Assembly (NCBI RefSeq): GCF_048771995.1
Contig: NC_133050.1
Location: 7,736,501-7,800,500, forward strand
Origin: Taeniopygia guttata
Lineage: Eukaryota > Chordata > Aves > Passeriformes > Estrildidae
DNA length: 64,000 bases
Direction: 5' to 3'
In this document: positions 30,101 to 35,944 of the stretch, in pieces
Position numbering within the stretch: the stretch's first letter is position 1
Layout: every line of letters begins with the position of its first letter
The notes under the pieces: generated by a model
The model's input: only the letters and a program-made list of their open reading frames with translations
Database searches by the model: none
Told to the model about the DNA's origin: nothing
Made by a program: the position numbers and the translations under genes

Positions 30101-30216
30101 CCTACGAGGCCTACGACGTCGTGGGCAAGTTCGGCGGCGCCGCGCGGTTCTCGTACACCTCGCAGCACTCGGACTACGGGCAGCGCTTCCAGCAGCGCAT
30201 GCAGACGCACGTTTAG
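9068..30216 (+). CDS. KIRREL1: KIRREL1 (NEPH1) immunoglobulin adhesion protein, 15 coding exons
   Basis: Exons: 9068-9119, 20607-20756, 21311-21460, 21795-21952, 22285-22435, 23633-23738, 24265-24413, 24537-24664, 25298-25424, 26128-26228, 26553-26751, 27450-27557, 28455-28594, 29097-29174 and 29752-30216. All phases agree and give about 753 residues (human 757). Parts in order: signal peptide (1-17), five Ig domains (about 18-490), one helix (about 495-520) and a cytoplasmic tail. Almost every segment matches human KIRREL1, for example [38 protein letters not shown] and [16 protein letters not shown]. The protein forms cell-cell contacts with nephrin and itself at the kidney slit diaphragm. 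The tail keeps the GYYNVR tyrosine region (a GRB2 site in mammals) and ends QTHV, a PDZ ligand for ZO-1. An RGD lies in the fifth Ig domain. Two exon ends are embedded in tandem copies of themselves. Confidence 0.97.
10089..10125. repeat. (CCGT)n microsatellite
   Basis: About nine perfect tetramers of CCGT in KIRREL1 intron 1. Confidence 0.95.
10328..10375 (+). mobile_element. MIR-like SINE core fragment
   Basis: GGGGGAAACTGAGGCACGGG, then GAGCTGCTCTGCCAAGGTCA, resembles the MIR core consensus (GAAACTGAGGC ... TTGCCCAAGGTCAC). It is a short, old relic, and the assignment rests on this motif pair only. Confidence 0.45.
10680..10800. repeat. GGGACCCCC short tandem repeat
   Basis: Repeats of CCGGGACCCCCGGGACCCCC and AGCACCGGGACCCC in KIRREL1 intron 1. 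Confidence 0.75.
10845..11645. repeat. GGGATCAATGGCTCCGATT minisatellite, ~800 bp
   Basis: More than 25 copies of an 18-19 bp core with longer higher-order units near 60-70 bp (including GGATGGATCAGGTCTGTTTT). The array reads open in all plus frames and yields artefact proteins. Confidence 0.9.
11650..11815. repeat. CATCCCAAATCCATC minisatellite
   Basis: Degenerate repeats of CATCCCAAATCC and CATCCCATCC in KIRREL1 intron 1. Confidence 0.85.
11855..12238. repeat. (TTTTA)n pentanucleotide array
   Basis: T-rich sequence becomes a near-perfect (TTTTA)n array from about 12143 to 12236, possibly an expanded poly(A/T) tail. Confidence 0.9.
12340..12610. repeat. GGTGATTTGG minisatellite
   Basis: Tandem 8-16 bp units (GGGTGATTTT, GGTGATTTGGG) in KIRREL1 intron 1. 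Confidence 0.85.
12715..13030. repeat. GGGAATTCTC minisatellite
   Basis: Roughly 10 bp units (GGGAATTCTC, GGGAATTTTT, GGGAGTTATT) repeated about 30 times. Confidence 0.85.
13085..13165 (+). promoter_or_regulatory. Candidate enhancer island with octamer and homeodomain sites
   Basis: A short unique island between two minisatellites holds CTAATTAATC, CTTAATTG and a perfect octamer ATTTGCAT (in CTCATTTGCATAAC near 13144). The type of site is known. Its activity is inference. Confidence 0.35.
13165..13550. repeat. GGGATTTGGGATC minisatellite
   Basis: Units of 7-14 bp (GGGATTTGGGATCAGGGATT) in KIRREL1 intron 1. Confidence 0.85.
13635..13910. repeat. GGGGAAAATGG purine-only repeat
   Basis: An almost pure purine strand of GGGAAAAATGGGG-type units. 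Confidence 0.85.
13940..14125 (+). promoter_or_regulatory. Pair of RFX X-box palindromes
   Basis: GTTGCCATGGCAAC at 13950-13963 is the full palindromic RFX X-box. A second near-identical site, GTTGCCATGGGAAC, lies at 14107-14120. The stretch between them is purine-rich but unique in part. This looks like a regulatory element in KIRREL1 intron 1. Confidence 0.5.
14217..14296. repeat. (GGGATC)n microsatellite
   Basis: About 13 perfect GGGATC hexamers in KIRREL1 intron 1. Confidence 0.95.
14340..14850. repeat. ~55-60 bp TGGATTTTCCCCAAAATCCAC minisatellite
   Basis: Eight or nine copies of a pyrimidine-rich unit containing GGATTTTCCCCAAAATCCAC and CCCCATGTGGATTTT. Confidence 0.9.
15410..15700. 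repeat. CCCGAATTCCACCCCAAAAA repeat
   Basis: Some ten copies of a 25-28 bp A/C-rich unit, partly poly(A). Confidence 0.85.
15730..16080. repeat. CCCTGACCCCCCAAAA minisatellite
   Basis: C-rich units, with a larger segment (containing GAGGATCCCGGGACCCCTCC) present twice about 160 bp apart. Confidence 0.85.
16100..16410 (+). promoter_or_regulatory. Candidate enhancer island, homeodomain/SOX/E-box sites
   Basis: Unique sequence amid repeats. 16120-16155 holds ATTAATTAGC, AACAAT and CTAATTAAG. 16361-16400 holds GCAGATGTCTTAATGAG and CTAATTAATGGCATTAA. The density of TAATTA cores in an otherwise GC-rich intron is notable. Confidence 0.4.
16464..16680 (-). repeat. Seven tandem copies of a MIR-core-like motif
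   Basis: GTGCCTCAGTTTCCC followed by TCTGGAAATCC occurs seven times at about 32 bp spacing. The reverse complement, GGGAAACTGAGGCAC, matches the MIR SINE core, so an old SINE scrap may have been amplified as a minisatellite. Confidence 0.6.
16690..16850. repeat. GGGACACGGGTGG repeat
   Basis: Two copies of a unit near 80 bp containing GGACACCAGGACGGTGGCAG. Confidence 0.75.
16915..16985 (+). promoter_or_regulatory. Third TAATTA-rich island
   Basis: CCGCAATTAACCGGGAATTAAGG and TATTTAATTACGGCGG (shown in parts) cluster four AATTA cores in 70 bp of otherwise GC-rich sequence. Function is inferred only. Confidence 0.3.
17580..17860. repeat. GGGAAAACGGGGCCGGGATTC minisatellite
   Basis: About 12 copies of a 21-22 bp unit in KIRREL1 intron 1. 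Confidence 0.9.
18010..18680. repeat. CCATAAATCCCATCCCATGG satellite block
   Basis: 500 bp of 10 bp units (ATCCCATAAA, TCCCATGGAT) with higher-order repeats, then GGGGACACGAG repeats at 18590-18675. On the minus strand this gives a spurious frame of over 500 codons. Confidence 0.9.
19210..19500. repeat. ~32 bp GGGGACATTGCCGTGGTGGC minisatellite
   Basis: Nine or so copies of GACATTGCCGTGGTGGCTCT plus GGGGACAGGG in KIRREL1 intron 1. Confidence 0.9.
19840..20050. repeat. GGTGGCACTGGG and TTCCCGTGCCG repeats
   Basis: Two short adjacent arrays of about 12 bp and 14 bp units near the end of intron 1. Confidence 0.8.
20607..20756 (+). CDS. KIRREL1: KIRREL1 exon 2, Ig domain 1 first half
   Basis: [20 protein letters not shown], then [18 protein letters not shown]. 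Both ends are phase 1. Confidence 0.95.
20960..21265. repeat. GGGGTGTCCCTGTGGGA repeat in KIRREL1 intron 2
   Basis: About 14 copies of an 18-22 bp unit (TTGGGGTGTCCCTGTGGG) fill most of the intron. Confidence 0.85.
21311..21460 (+). CDS. KIRREL1: KIRREL1 exon 3, Ig domain 1 second half
   Basis: [19 protein letters not shown] through RRAKLTVL. Both ends are phase 1 and the donor is GTGAGC. Confidence 0.95.
21795..21952 (+). CDS. KIRREL1: KIRREL1 exon 4, Ig domain 2 first half
   Basis: [20 protein letters not shown], then NLTCRA and [13 protein letters not shown]. It ends in phase 0 at ACG|GTACGG. Confidence 0.95.
22285..22435 (+). CDS. KIRREL1: KIRREL1 exon 5, Ig domain 2 second half
   Basis: [20 protein letters not shown] through FVRLNVH. 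It ends in phase 1 at the donor CACC|GTCAGT, chosen because C plus AT of exon 6 restores His-Pro-Pro-Thr-Val. The same donor is repeated eight times downstream. Confidence 0.9.
22436..23245 (+). repeat. Tandem copies of KIRREL1 exon 5 3' edge with splice donor
   Basis: Eight further copies of the exon end (GAGACCTTCGTCAGGCTGAA and CGTGCACCGTCAGTGGGGAC) alternate with GGGACAGGGACATG filler of varying length (period about 70-145 bp). Copies begin near 22493, 22616, 22709, 22855, 22949, 23058, 23141 and 23208. Two carry CACTGTCAGT instead of CACCGTCAGT. Confidence 0.95.
23633..23738 (+). CDS. KIRREL1: KIRREL1 exon 6, Ig domain 3 first part
   Basis: [20 protein letters not shown] through NPEIKGY. 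It ends in phase 2 at ACAG|GTGAGC. Confidence 0.95.
23760..24235. repeat. KIRREL1 intron 6 repeats
   Basis: TCACCTGGGGCCACCCGGGG units are followed by three longer copies (about 130 bp) containing CATGGCTCTGCGTCCCCTCC and GGGATTGGGAATTGGGATTG. Confidence 0.8.
24265..24413 (+). CDS. KIRREL1: KIRREL1 exon 7, Ig domain 3 second part
   Basis: [20 protein letters not shown] through STLVDVH, with [11 protein letters not shown]. It ends in phase 1 at CACT|GTGAGT. Confidence 0.95.
24537..24664 (+). CDS. KIRREL1: KIRREL1 exon 8, Ig domain 4 first part
   Basis: [20 protein letters not shown] through TWTKKESNM. It ends in phase 0 at ATG|GTAGGG. Confidence 0.95.
24795..25075. repeat. GGGGTTGGGATT G-run repeat in KIRREL1 intron 8
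   Basis: Dozens of GGG and GGGG runs separated by ATT, TT or ATTC on the coding strand, likely to form G-quadruplexes in DNA or pre-mRNA. Confidence 0.9.
25298..25424 (+). CDS. KIRREL1: KIRREL1 exon 9, Ig domain 4 second part
   Basis: [20 protein letters not shown] through TLFVN. It ends in phase 1 at AACG|GTCAGC. Confidence 0.95.
26128..26228 (+). CDS. KIRREL1: KIRREL1 exon 10, Ig domain 5 first part
   Basis: [20 protein letters not shown] through STPPPDRI, including RGD. It ends in phase 0 at ATC|GTGAGT. Confidence 0.95.
26240..26475. repeat. AT-rich block in KIRREL1 intron 10
   Basis: An A/T-rich low-complexity stretch (AAAAATTAAAAATTAAA) in a 324 bp intron, unlike the GC-rich flanks. 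Confidence 0.8.
26553..26751 (+). CDS. KIRREL1: KIRREL1 exon 11, Ig domain 5 second part
   Basis: [20 protein letters not shown] through [10 protein letters not shown]. It ends in phase 1 at AAAG|GTGACA. The 3' edge of this exon is repeated downstream. Confidence 0.9.
26752..27195 (+). repeat. Tandem copies of KIRREL1 exon 11 3' edge with splice donor
   Basis: Four more copies (starting near 26820, 26935, 27048 and 27151) of CACGGCCATCATCCAGCTCG, GAGGAGAAAGGTGACA, at about 115 bp spacing. Each is joined to GGAATGGCCTCGAGCTGGGT-type sequence that looks CR1-derived. The copies grow more diverged with distance from the exon. Confidence 0.95.
27220..27400 (+). mobile_element. Probable CR1 LINE fragment in KIRREL1 intron 11
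   Basis: GGTGGCCTCGAGCTGGAAG, then GGTTCTCCATCCCCGGAGTG and CAGCTGGGGACGGGTCCTCT, follow the order of CR1 3' sequence. Heavily diverged. Confidence 0.4.
27450..27557 (+). CDS. KIRREL1: KIRREL1 exon 12, transmembrane segment
   Basis: [20 protein letters not shown], a helix ending before LYRRRKGS. It runs from phase 1 to phase 1. The helix centre (CCLAALACF) differs from human, but the charged ends match. Confidence 0.95.
27600..28452. repeat. GGTCACTCTGTGGTCACT array filling KIRREL1 intron 12
   Basis: About 850 bp of TGGTCACTC units with higher-order copies carrying GGGGGTCTCTGTGGGGGTCA. The array runs up to the exon 13 acceptor, whose CACCTGGCAG grows out of the last unit. Confidence 0.95.
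28455..28594 (+). CDS. KIRREL1: KIRREL1 exon 13, juxtamembrane tail
   Basis: [20 protein letters not shown] through RVMKAIYS, nearly identical to human. It ends in phase 0 at TCG|GTGAGG. Confidence 0.95.
28770..29092 (+). mobile_element. CR1 LINE 3' end in KIRREL1 intron 13
   Basis: GATTCCCCATCCCTGGAAGC, GGGCTAGCGGGAGCTGCCCC and a trailing array of ATTCCATAA units match a CR1 3' end and its short terminal repeat. The terminal repeat has expanded over about 100 bp. Confidence 0.55.
29097..29174 (+). CDS. KIRREL1: KIRREL1 exon 14
   Basis: [20 protein letters not shown] then EEYELK. Both ends are phase 0. The donor AAG|GTCCGG is weak, but homology fixes it. Confidence 0.9.
29390..29590 (+). 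mobile_element. CR1 LINE 3' fragment in KIRREL1 intron 14
   Basis: CTCCCAGGGGAATGGGCACG, GGAGCATTTGGACAAGGCTC, GACAGGGTGGGACTTTGGAC and a final CCGTTCCAATCTCGATATTC follow CR1 3' sequence base by base with scattered changes. This is the clearest transposon in the window. Confidence 0.75.
29752..30216 (+). CDS. KIRREL1: KIRREL1 exon 15, C-terminal tail
   Basis: 155 codons including the stop. [20 protein letters not shown] begins the exon and [20 protein letters not shown] leads to THV. The middle has alanine/glycine runs ([24 protein letters not shown]) longer than in human, in line with local GC drift. Confidence 0.97.
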   Translation, partial: DPTNGYYNVRAHEDRPASRSVLYGDYRAPGPGRFEARPPSRLSHSSGYAQLSSYPRGGPEFPAEAAAAAGTAVGDTASQLSYENYAGGGGAFPGGTAYPPYRLGFGAAAAAGLERGAYEAYDVVGKFGGAARFSYTSQHSDYGQRFQQRMQTHV

Positions 30217-30459
30217 GGCGGGGAGGGCTCCGCGGGTACCTCACGAGCGTCCCCTGATATTCAGGGGTTCGCCCCGATCCCCCCGATCCCCCGACCTGTC
30301 CTTGGAGCTTCCGTTCGTTCCCTCGGTTCTCTCGCCGGTACGTTCCCGTCCCCGCGGGCGCAGGGAGGGGTGGGCGCCGTGCTCGTCGTCCCCTCCGCGC
30401 CGCCCGCGGGGTTTGCGCCCCCGGCGCCGTTCCCGGAGCTTTCCCAGGAGCAGCTCTGC

Positions 30460-31510
30460 GTGTCCCCAGATCCAGAGGGGCGTGCAAACCCCAAAACCAG
30501 CCCCAGCCCGAACCATTCCCGTTGGGATCTGTGTGTTCCCAAATCCAGAGGGATGTACCGATCCCAAAACCAGCCGCATCCCGAACCATTCCAATTCCTC
30601 AAACCATTCCCCAAACCATTCCCATTGGGATCCACGTGTTCCCAAATCCAGAGGGACACACAAATCCCAAAACCAGCCCCATCCCAAACCATTCACACTC
30701 CTCAAACCATTCCCATTGGGATCCACGTGTTCCCAAATCCAGAGGGACGCACAAATCCCAAAAAAAAACCCATCCCGAACCATTCCCATTCCTGAAAGCA
30801 TTCCCACTGGGATCAGCATGAGGGTTCTGTGTGTTCCCAAGTGCAGAGGGATGCGCAAATCCCAAAACCAGCCCATCCCGAACCATTCCCATTCCTGAAA
30901 GCATTCCCACTGGGATCAGCAGGAGGGTTCTGTGTGTTCCCAAGTGCAGAGGGATGCGCAAACCCCAAAAACAGCCCCATCCCAAACCATTCCATTCCCC
31001 CATCCCACCAGGATCAGCAGGAGGGGTCTGCATGTCCCTAAATCCAGAGGGAACACATAAATCCCCAAAATAACCCCATCCTGAATCATTCCGTTCCCAT
31101 TCCCATTGGGATCGGTGGGAGGGATCTGTGTGTCCCTAAATCCAGAGGGGACGTGCCAATCCCAAAACCAGCCCCATCCCAAACCATTCCCACTGGGATC
31201 AGCAAGAGGGTTCTGTGTGTTTCCAAATCCAGAGGGACGCGCCAATCCCAAAACCAGCCCCATCAGAAACCATTCCCATTCCTCAAACCATTCCCATTGG
31301 GATCCGCATGCTCCCAAATCCAGAGGGACGTGCCAATCCCAAAACCAGCCCCATCCCAAACCATTCCCGTTGGGATCTGCGTATTCCCAAATCCAGAGGG
31401 ATGTGCAAATCCCAAAACCAGCCCCATCCCGAACCATTCCCATTGGGATCTGCGTATTCCCAAATCCCAGAACCAGCCCCATCCCGAACCATTCCCATTC
31501 CCTGTGCCTT
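30460..31510. repeat. ~80-90 bp tandem repeat in KIRREL1 3'UTR
   Basis: About twelve copies of a unit with TTCCCAAATCCAGAGGGACG, CAAATCCCAAAACCAGCCCC and CATTCCCATTGGGATC. Unit length varies by optional segments such as CAGCAGGAGGGTTCTGTGTG. Confidence 0.95.
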
Positions 31511-31789
31511 GATTTTGGGGCGCCCCTCGCTCGGGGCCGGCTCCCCCCGTTTTCCCTCGGCCCAGGATCACCGGAATTTGGGGTTTTCGGAGCCGCCCCG
31601 TACGCACAGCGATCCCTCGGGAAAGGCAGCGCGGGATCCCAGAGCTGGGATCGGGGTCCCTCCTGAATGTAATTCCAGCCGGGAACCGCGTTCCCGGGAA
31701 TTCCGGGAATTCCGACCAAAACATTGGGATCGGGAGCTCAGCCCTGCCCCGAATCCCAGTTCCGGGCACCGGGGGGAACCGGGGACCCC

Positions 31790-32120
31790 AGCGTGGGGTG
31801 GGGGAATTTGGGGGATGAGTTTTGGAGGGAATTCCCAGCCCCAATTCCCAAATTTCCAAAGGGGTCCCAGTTTGGGATGGAGGAATTTTGGGGGATGAAG
31901 TTCAGGGGGTGAAGTTTGGGGGGATGAATTTTGGAGGGAATTCCCAGCCCCAATTCCCAAATTCCTAAAGGGTTCCCAATTCGGGATGGGGGAATTCGGG
32001 GAGGATGAATTTTGGGAGGATGAATTTTGGGGGGGAATTCCCGGCCCCAATTCAGGATGGGGGAATCTGGGGAGGGTGAATTTTGGGGGGATTAATTTTG
32101 GGGGGATGAATTCCTCGTTG
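31790..32120. repeat. ~90 bp GGGGGATGAATTTTGG repeat in KIRREL1 3'UTR
   Basis: Three or four copies of GAATTTTGGAGGGAATTCCC, AGCCCCAATTCCCAAATT. Confidence 0.85.
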
Positions 32121-32725
32121 ATTCCCAAAAAAGCCCCTCTAGGATTAGGTACGAGACCCCTCCCCACCCCTCCGGGGGCTGCCCTGGGATCAGGATCTTC
32201 CCCAAAATCCCCCAAATTCCCGAATCCCCCATGGCCAATCCCGGTACGAGCCGTGGAACCTCATTTCCCTCTGCCGAAATCCCCCAAAAACAACGAAAGA
32301 AGGTCCCGAAAGGCCCAAAGGTGCCTGAATTCACCCCGAAAGCCCCGAGTGGGGAGGGAATTCCCGCTCCAGGTGCTGCACCCCGAATTCCAGAGCAATA
32401 TCCCACGGGAAAAGGGGGAGCCCCGCCCGGCCACGGGAAGCTTTAACATTCCAACCCCACTTTGGGGCTGGAAAATGGAATTTCCCCCTTTTTGTTTTTT
32501 AGCACAGGTTCGTTTAGAGACCCTCCCCCATCCCTTTCCCCCCAAAATTCCGCGATTTCTCCCTGAGTTTTTTTTTATGTTGCATTTTCTTTTTTTTTTT
32601 TAAATATTCTGTACTATATTTTTAGTCTTAAACACGATATATTATATATATTTAATTTTTTTATATATATATATATATAAATATAAATGGTTAAAAAAAG
32701 AAATTAAAGCGGCTCCGAGTTTTCC

Positions 32726-33440
32726 TTTTAATGTTTTTGGGGATTTTTACCTAAAGAAGAGGGATTTTTGTCATTCCTCGATAGTTTTTCTGGGAGAATT
32801 GAGGAATGGATGGAGGGAGGGAGGAATATTTTCCTTTTCCATCCATAATTCCCACAATTCCAGCATCCCCAAATCCCTGGAGGGGTTTTGGTGGCAACCA
32901 CATTTCCAAAAAAACAGATTTCCATTTATTCCAGGGATTTATCTGATTTATTCCTGCCTTTATCCCGATTTATTCCCCGGGAATTTTCACCACAAATCCC
33001 TCGCCTCATCCTTCCTCACACTTCCTTTTATACAAAAACGGTTTTAATCCAAAAATTAAATCAGGATTCCCTCATGGAATCCGGAATTTGGCTTTTAGAA
33101 GGAAAATTCCCACTTTTTTTTTTCCCATCCCGCTGGAATTTCACCTTCCACCCCTTCAATTCCGCGGCTTGGAGATAAATGAATTAATCCTCCTCAAGCC
33201 GCGAGCTGCTGGAAGAGGAAAAGAAGGAATCGGGCGGGATTTGTGCCGGATTTTATATAAAAAATTGGAAAAGCGGGATGCACCGTGCCTCAGTTTCCCC
33301 CGGCCGCCCACGGCTCTTCAGGGCCAGCCACCCCCGAGGCCGGGGACAGCAGGACAGGGGCACAGCGGGGCCGTTCCAAGGAGGAATTCCCGAATTCCCG
33401 GAGCGAATTCCCGGAATTTGTCCCCTCTCCCCTCACAAAC
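32726..33440. other. Intergenic, unique, no gene seen
   Basis: Unique AT-moderate sequence downstream of KIRREL1. A GTGCCTCAGTTTCCCC motif (MIR-core-like) lies at 33282-33298. I see no coding exon or RNA gene. Confidence 0.5.
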
Positions 33441-33670
33441 TCCGCCATGACGGGGCCTGGCCGGCCTGGCAGCGCAACGCCCCCCCAACCGCGCCCGCCC
33501 CCGGCTGGGCGGGCTCTGAGCGCCGCGGCCCTCAGGCGGGGGTATTTATAACCTCGGGAATACCGCCGATCTCGCGAGATTTGCCGTCCCGCCATCGCTT
33601 CGTGGGCGTGGCTCCATCCCGTGACGTCATTGGGGGTTTTGGGGTCCCGAGGGGATTTGGGGCCGGGAGT
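33440..33670. promoter_or_regulatory. Orphan CpG promoter-like island
   Basis: Within 200 bp lie the palindrome ATCTCGCGAGAT (33569-33580, containing the TCTCGCGAGA promoter motif), GGGCGTGGC, a full CRE TGACGTCA (33622-33629) fused to an inverted CCAAT box (ATTGG), and TATTTATAA at 33543. No conserved exon follows on either side, so the transcript is unknown. Confidence 0.45.
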
Positions 33671-33884
33671 GACAAAAAAACCCAAAATTTCCCTTTTTGC
33701 CCCCGATTGGGACCCCCCGCGTGCGGCCCCAGCAGCGCCGCGGCCTCAGAGAGCAGCCCCAGGGCCCCGGGGGGGTTTGGGGAGTCCCAGGCGGGGCTTT
33801 GAGGGTCCCCCCAAATTCTGTGGGGTTTGGGGGTGTCCCCCCCTTCCCCGGGGTTTGGGGGCCACTCCTGGTTCTGGGTTCCAA

Positions 33885-34500
33885 TCGCTAAATTTGGGGT
33901 CCCCATCCCTAAATATGGGGTCCCCATTCTTGGATTTGGGGTTCTCATTCCTGGATTTGGGATCCCCATCCCTAAATTTGGGGTCCCCATTCCCTGGGTT
34001 GGGATTTCCAAACTCTGCATTTTGGGTCCCAAGCCCTGGATTTCTGGTTCCTGGATTTGGGGTCCCAAACTCTTAATTTGGGGTTCCCAAACTCTGGATT
34101 TGGGGTTCCCATTCCTTCGATTTTGGGTCCCAAACCCTGGATTTGGGTTCACTAAAAATCCCTTAAAATTCCTGAAAACACCTGAAAATTCCCAAAAATC
34201 CCTGAAAATTCCCTAAAATCCCTTAGAATTCCTGAAAATGCCTGAAAATTCCCTAGAATCTCTTAAGATCCCTTAGAATTCTTTAAAATGCCTTAAAATT
34301 CACTGAGATCCCTTAAAATCCCCTACGATCCCTTAGAATTCCCGAACATTCCTGAAAATCCCTTAAAATTCTTTAAAATGTCTTAAAACTAAGAAGTGGA
34401 AATTCCTGAAAATCCCTGAAAATTCCTGAAAATCCCTGAAAATTCCTGAAAATCCCTGAAAATTCCTGAAAATCCCTGAAAATTCCTGCAAATCCCCTAA
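33885..34500. repeat. Two intergenic minisatellites
   Basis: 33885-34150 repeats TTTGGGGTCCCCATTCCTGG (about 22-25 bp). 34150-34495 repeats CCTGAAAATCCCTGAAAATT (about 11 and 22 bp). Confidence 0.9.
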
Positions 34501-34504
34501 TTTC

Positions 34505-34595
34505 CACACCCACATCCCGGGCCAGCGGGACTCTCCCTGCCCATGGAATTACAGCTCCTTCCAACCCAAATTATTCCAGGATTCCCTAAAAATCC
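34505..34595 (+). mobile_element. CR1 LINE 3' end scrap
   Basis: GGGACTCTCCCTGCCCATGG followed by CTCCTTCCAACCCAAATTAT and TCCAGGATTCC resembles the last bases of CR1. Confidence 0.5.
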
Positions 34596-35700
34596 GGGAT
34601 GCTCCTGGCCCTGGCCGTGCACTTTTCCCTGGATTCTTTTCTGTTTTCCCTGTTTTTTCCGGCTCTGATCCCGATAAAATCCCCAAAAAAATCCCCATTC
34701 CCAATTTCCTGCGTCCTTCCACTTCAGGATCCCTGCAATTGTTTGGGAATAATTTCAATTTTCCTTCCAGGAATTCTCCGCATCCCGAATTTCCCAGGCT
34801 GGGTTTGCCTCCAAACGCTTCCCTTTAATTCCTGAGGTTTTATTCCCCCTTCATTAACCCTTAAATGCTGTTAATTAACCCTTTAATTAAGCCAGGAACC
34901 CTCGGGCCCGTTTTCCCGGGAGATTTTTGGGGGATGAGAGGTGGAAAAGGGGACTCCTGCAGGGACTGGGGGCACCCAAAGGCCGCCAAAAATCGAATTT
35001 ATGGGACCCCTGGATGCTCCCGTGGGAATTCCTCCCAAAAAAAAAAAAAAAAATTCCGGGAAAAAAAGAAAAAGACAGGTGGAATTAACCCCTTGGGTGC
35101 CAGCCCCGTGATTCCCTATTTTCCATTCCCAGCGGGAATTCCAGCCGGGATAAATGGGATTCCCAAATCCCCCACTGGGAATTCCAGCCAGGATAAATGG
35201 GATTCCCAAATCCATTCCCATTGGGAATTCCAGCCAGGATAAATGGGATTCCCGAATCCATTCCCTATTTTCCATTCCCACCGGGAATTGCAGCCAGGAC
35301 AAACAGGATTCCCAAATCCCGCTGGCAGCGCTCTCCCCACATCCCGGGCTGGAAAACCGGGAGCAGCGATGGATTCCGGCTTCTCCTTTCCCCAAACCTT
35401 TCCCAGCCCGCGGGAGCCGCGGGGGGCTGTGGAATTGCGGGAATTTGGGATTTTCCCGCGGGATGCCGCCGCGGGAGCCCCGCGGGCCGTGCCCGCCGCT
35501 GATCCGGGCTCTGATCCGCCTGATGCCGCAGGGTCGGGGGTCAGCGCGCTCCGCCCGCCCGCGAGCCCGGATTTTCTTCCCCGTTCCCGGATTTTCTTCC
35601 CCGTTCCCGGATTTTCTTCCCCATTCCCGGCTTTTCCCCCATTCCCGGCTTTTCCCCCCTCCCCATTCCCGTTTTCCCCCCCATTCCCGGATTTCCCCAT
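34596..35700. other. Intergenic upstream of SLAM-like receptor
   Basis: Unique sequence, then a ~44 bp repeat at 35120-35310 (GGGAATTCCAGCCAGGATAA, ATGGGATTCCCAAATCC, four copies) and a TTCCCGGATTTTCTTCCCCG array at 35570-35700. No exon was recognised. Confidence 0.5.
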
Positions 35701-35871
35701 GGAGAGCCGCTCGCTCTGAGCCCCGCGATGCTCCGCGCCCCGGGGTGGTCGCTCCTCCTTCCTCCTCCTCCTCCTCCTCCTCCTCCTCGCCGCTCCGGCC
35801 GCTGATTCCCGCTCCGAGCCGAGCCGAGCCGAGCCAAATCCCGGGAAAATCGAGCCCAAGCTAAGCCCGGG

Positions 35872-35944
35872 ATGGAGCGGGAGCCGCCCCGGGGCAAAGC
35901 GCGGCTGCCCTCGCTGCTCCTGGCGCTGCTGGGGCTCGGCCCAG
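35872..35944 (+). CDS. SLAM-like receptor exon 1, signal peptide
   Basis: [20 protein letters not shown] then GLGP. The donor CCAG|GTGAGT is phase 1 and matches the next exon. Upstream is a GC-rich segment with (TCC)n at 35755-35790 and purine-strand GGAA cores. Confidence 0.7.

Larger units (their letters stand above)
30217..32725 (+). other. KIRREL1: KIRREL1 3'UTR with poly(A) signal
   Basis: No reading frame of note follows the stop. The last 150 bases become AU-rich (TATATATA runs, TGTACTATATTTTTAG) and end at ATTAAA, 32703-32708, the likely poly(A) signal. Cleavage would be near 32720. Confidence 0.6.

Noticed and set aside
33448-33552. Short frame starting at the ATG in CCGCCATGACGG
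   Set aside because: It has 34 codons, low complexity, and ends in the TATTTATAA motif. No evidence of coding beyond a good start context.
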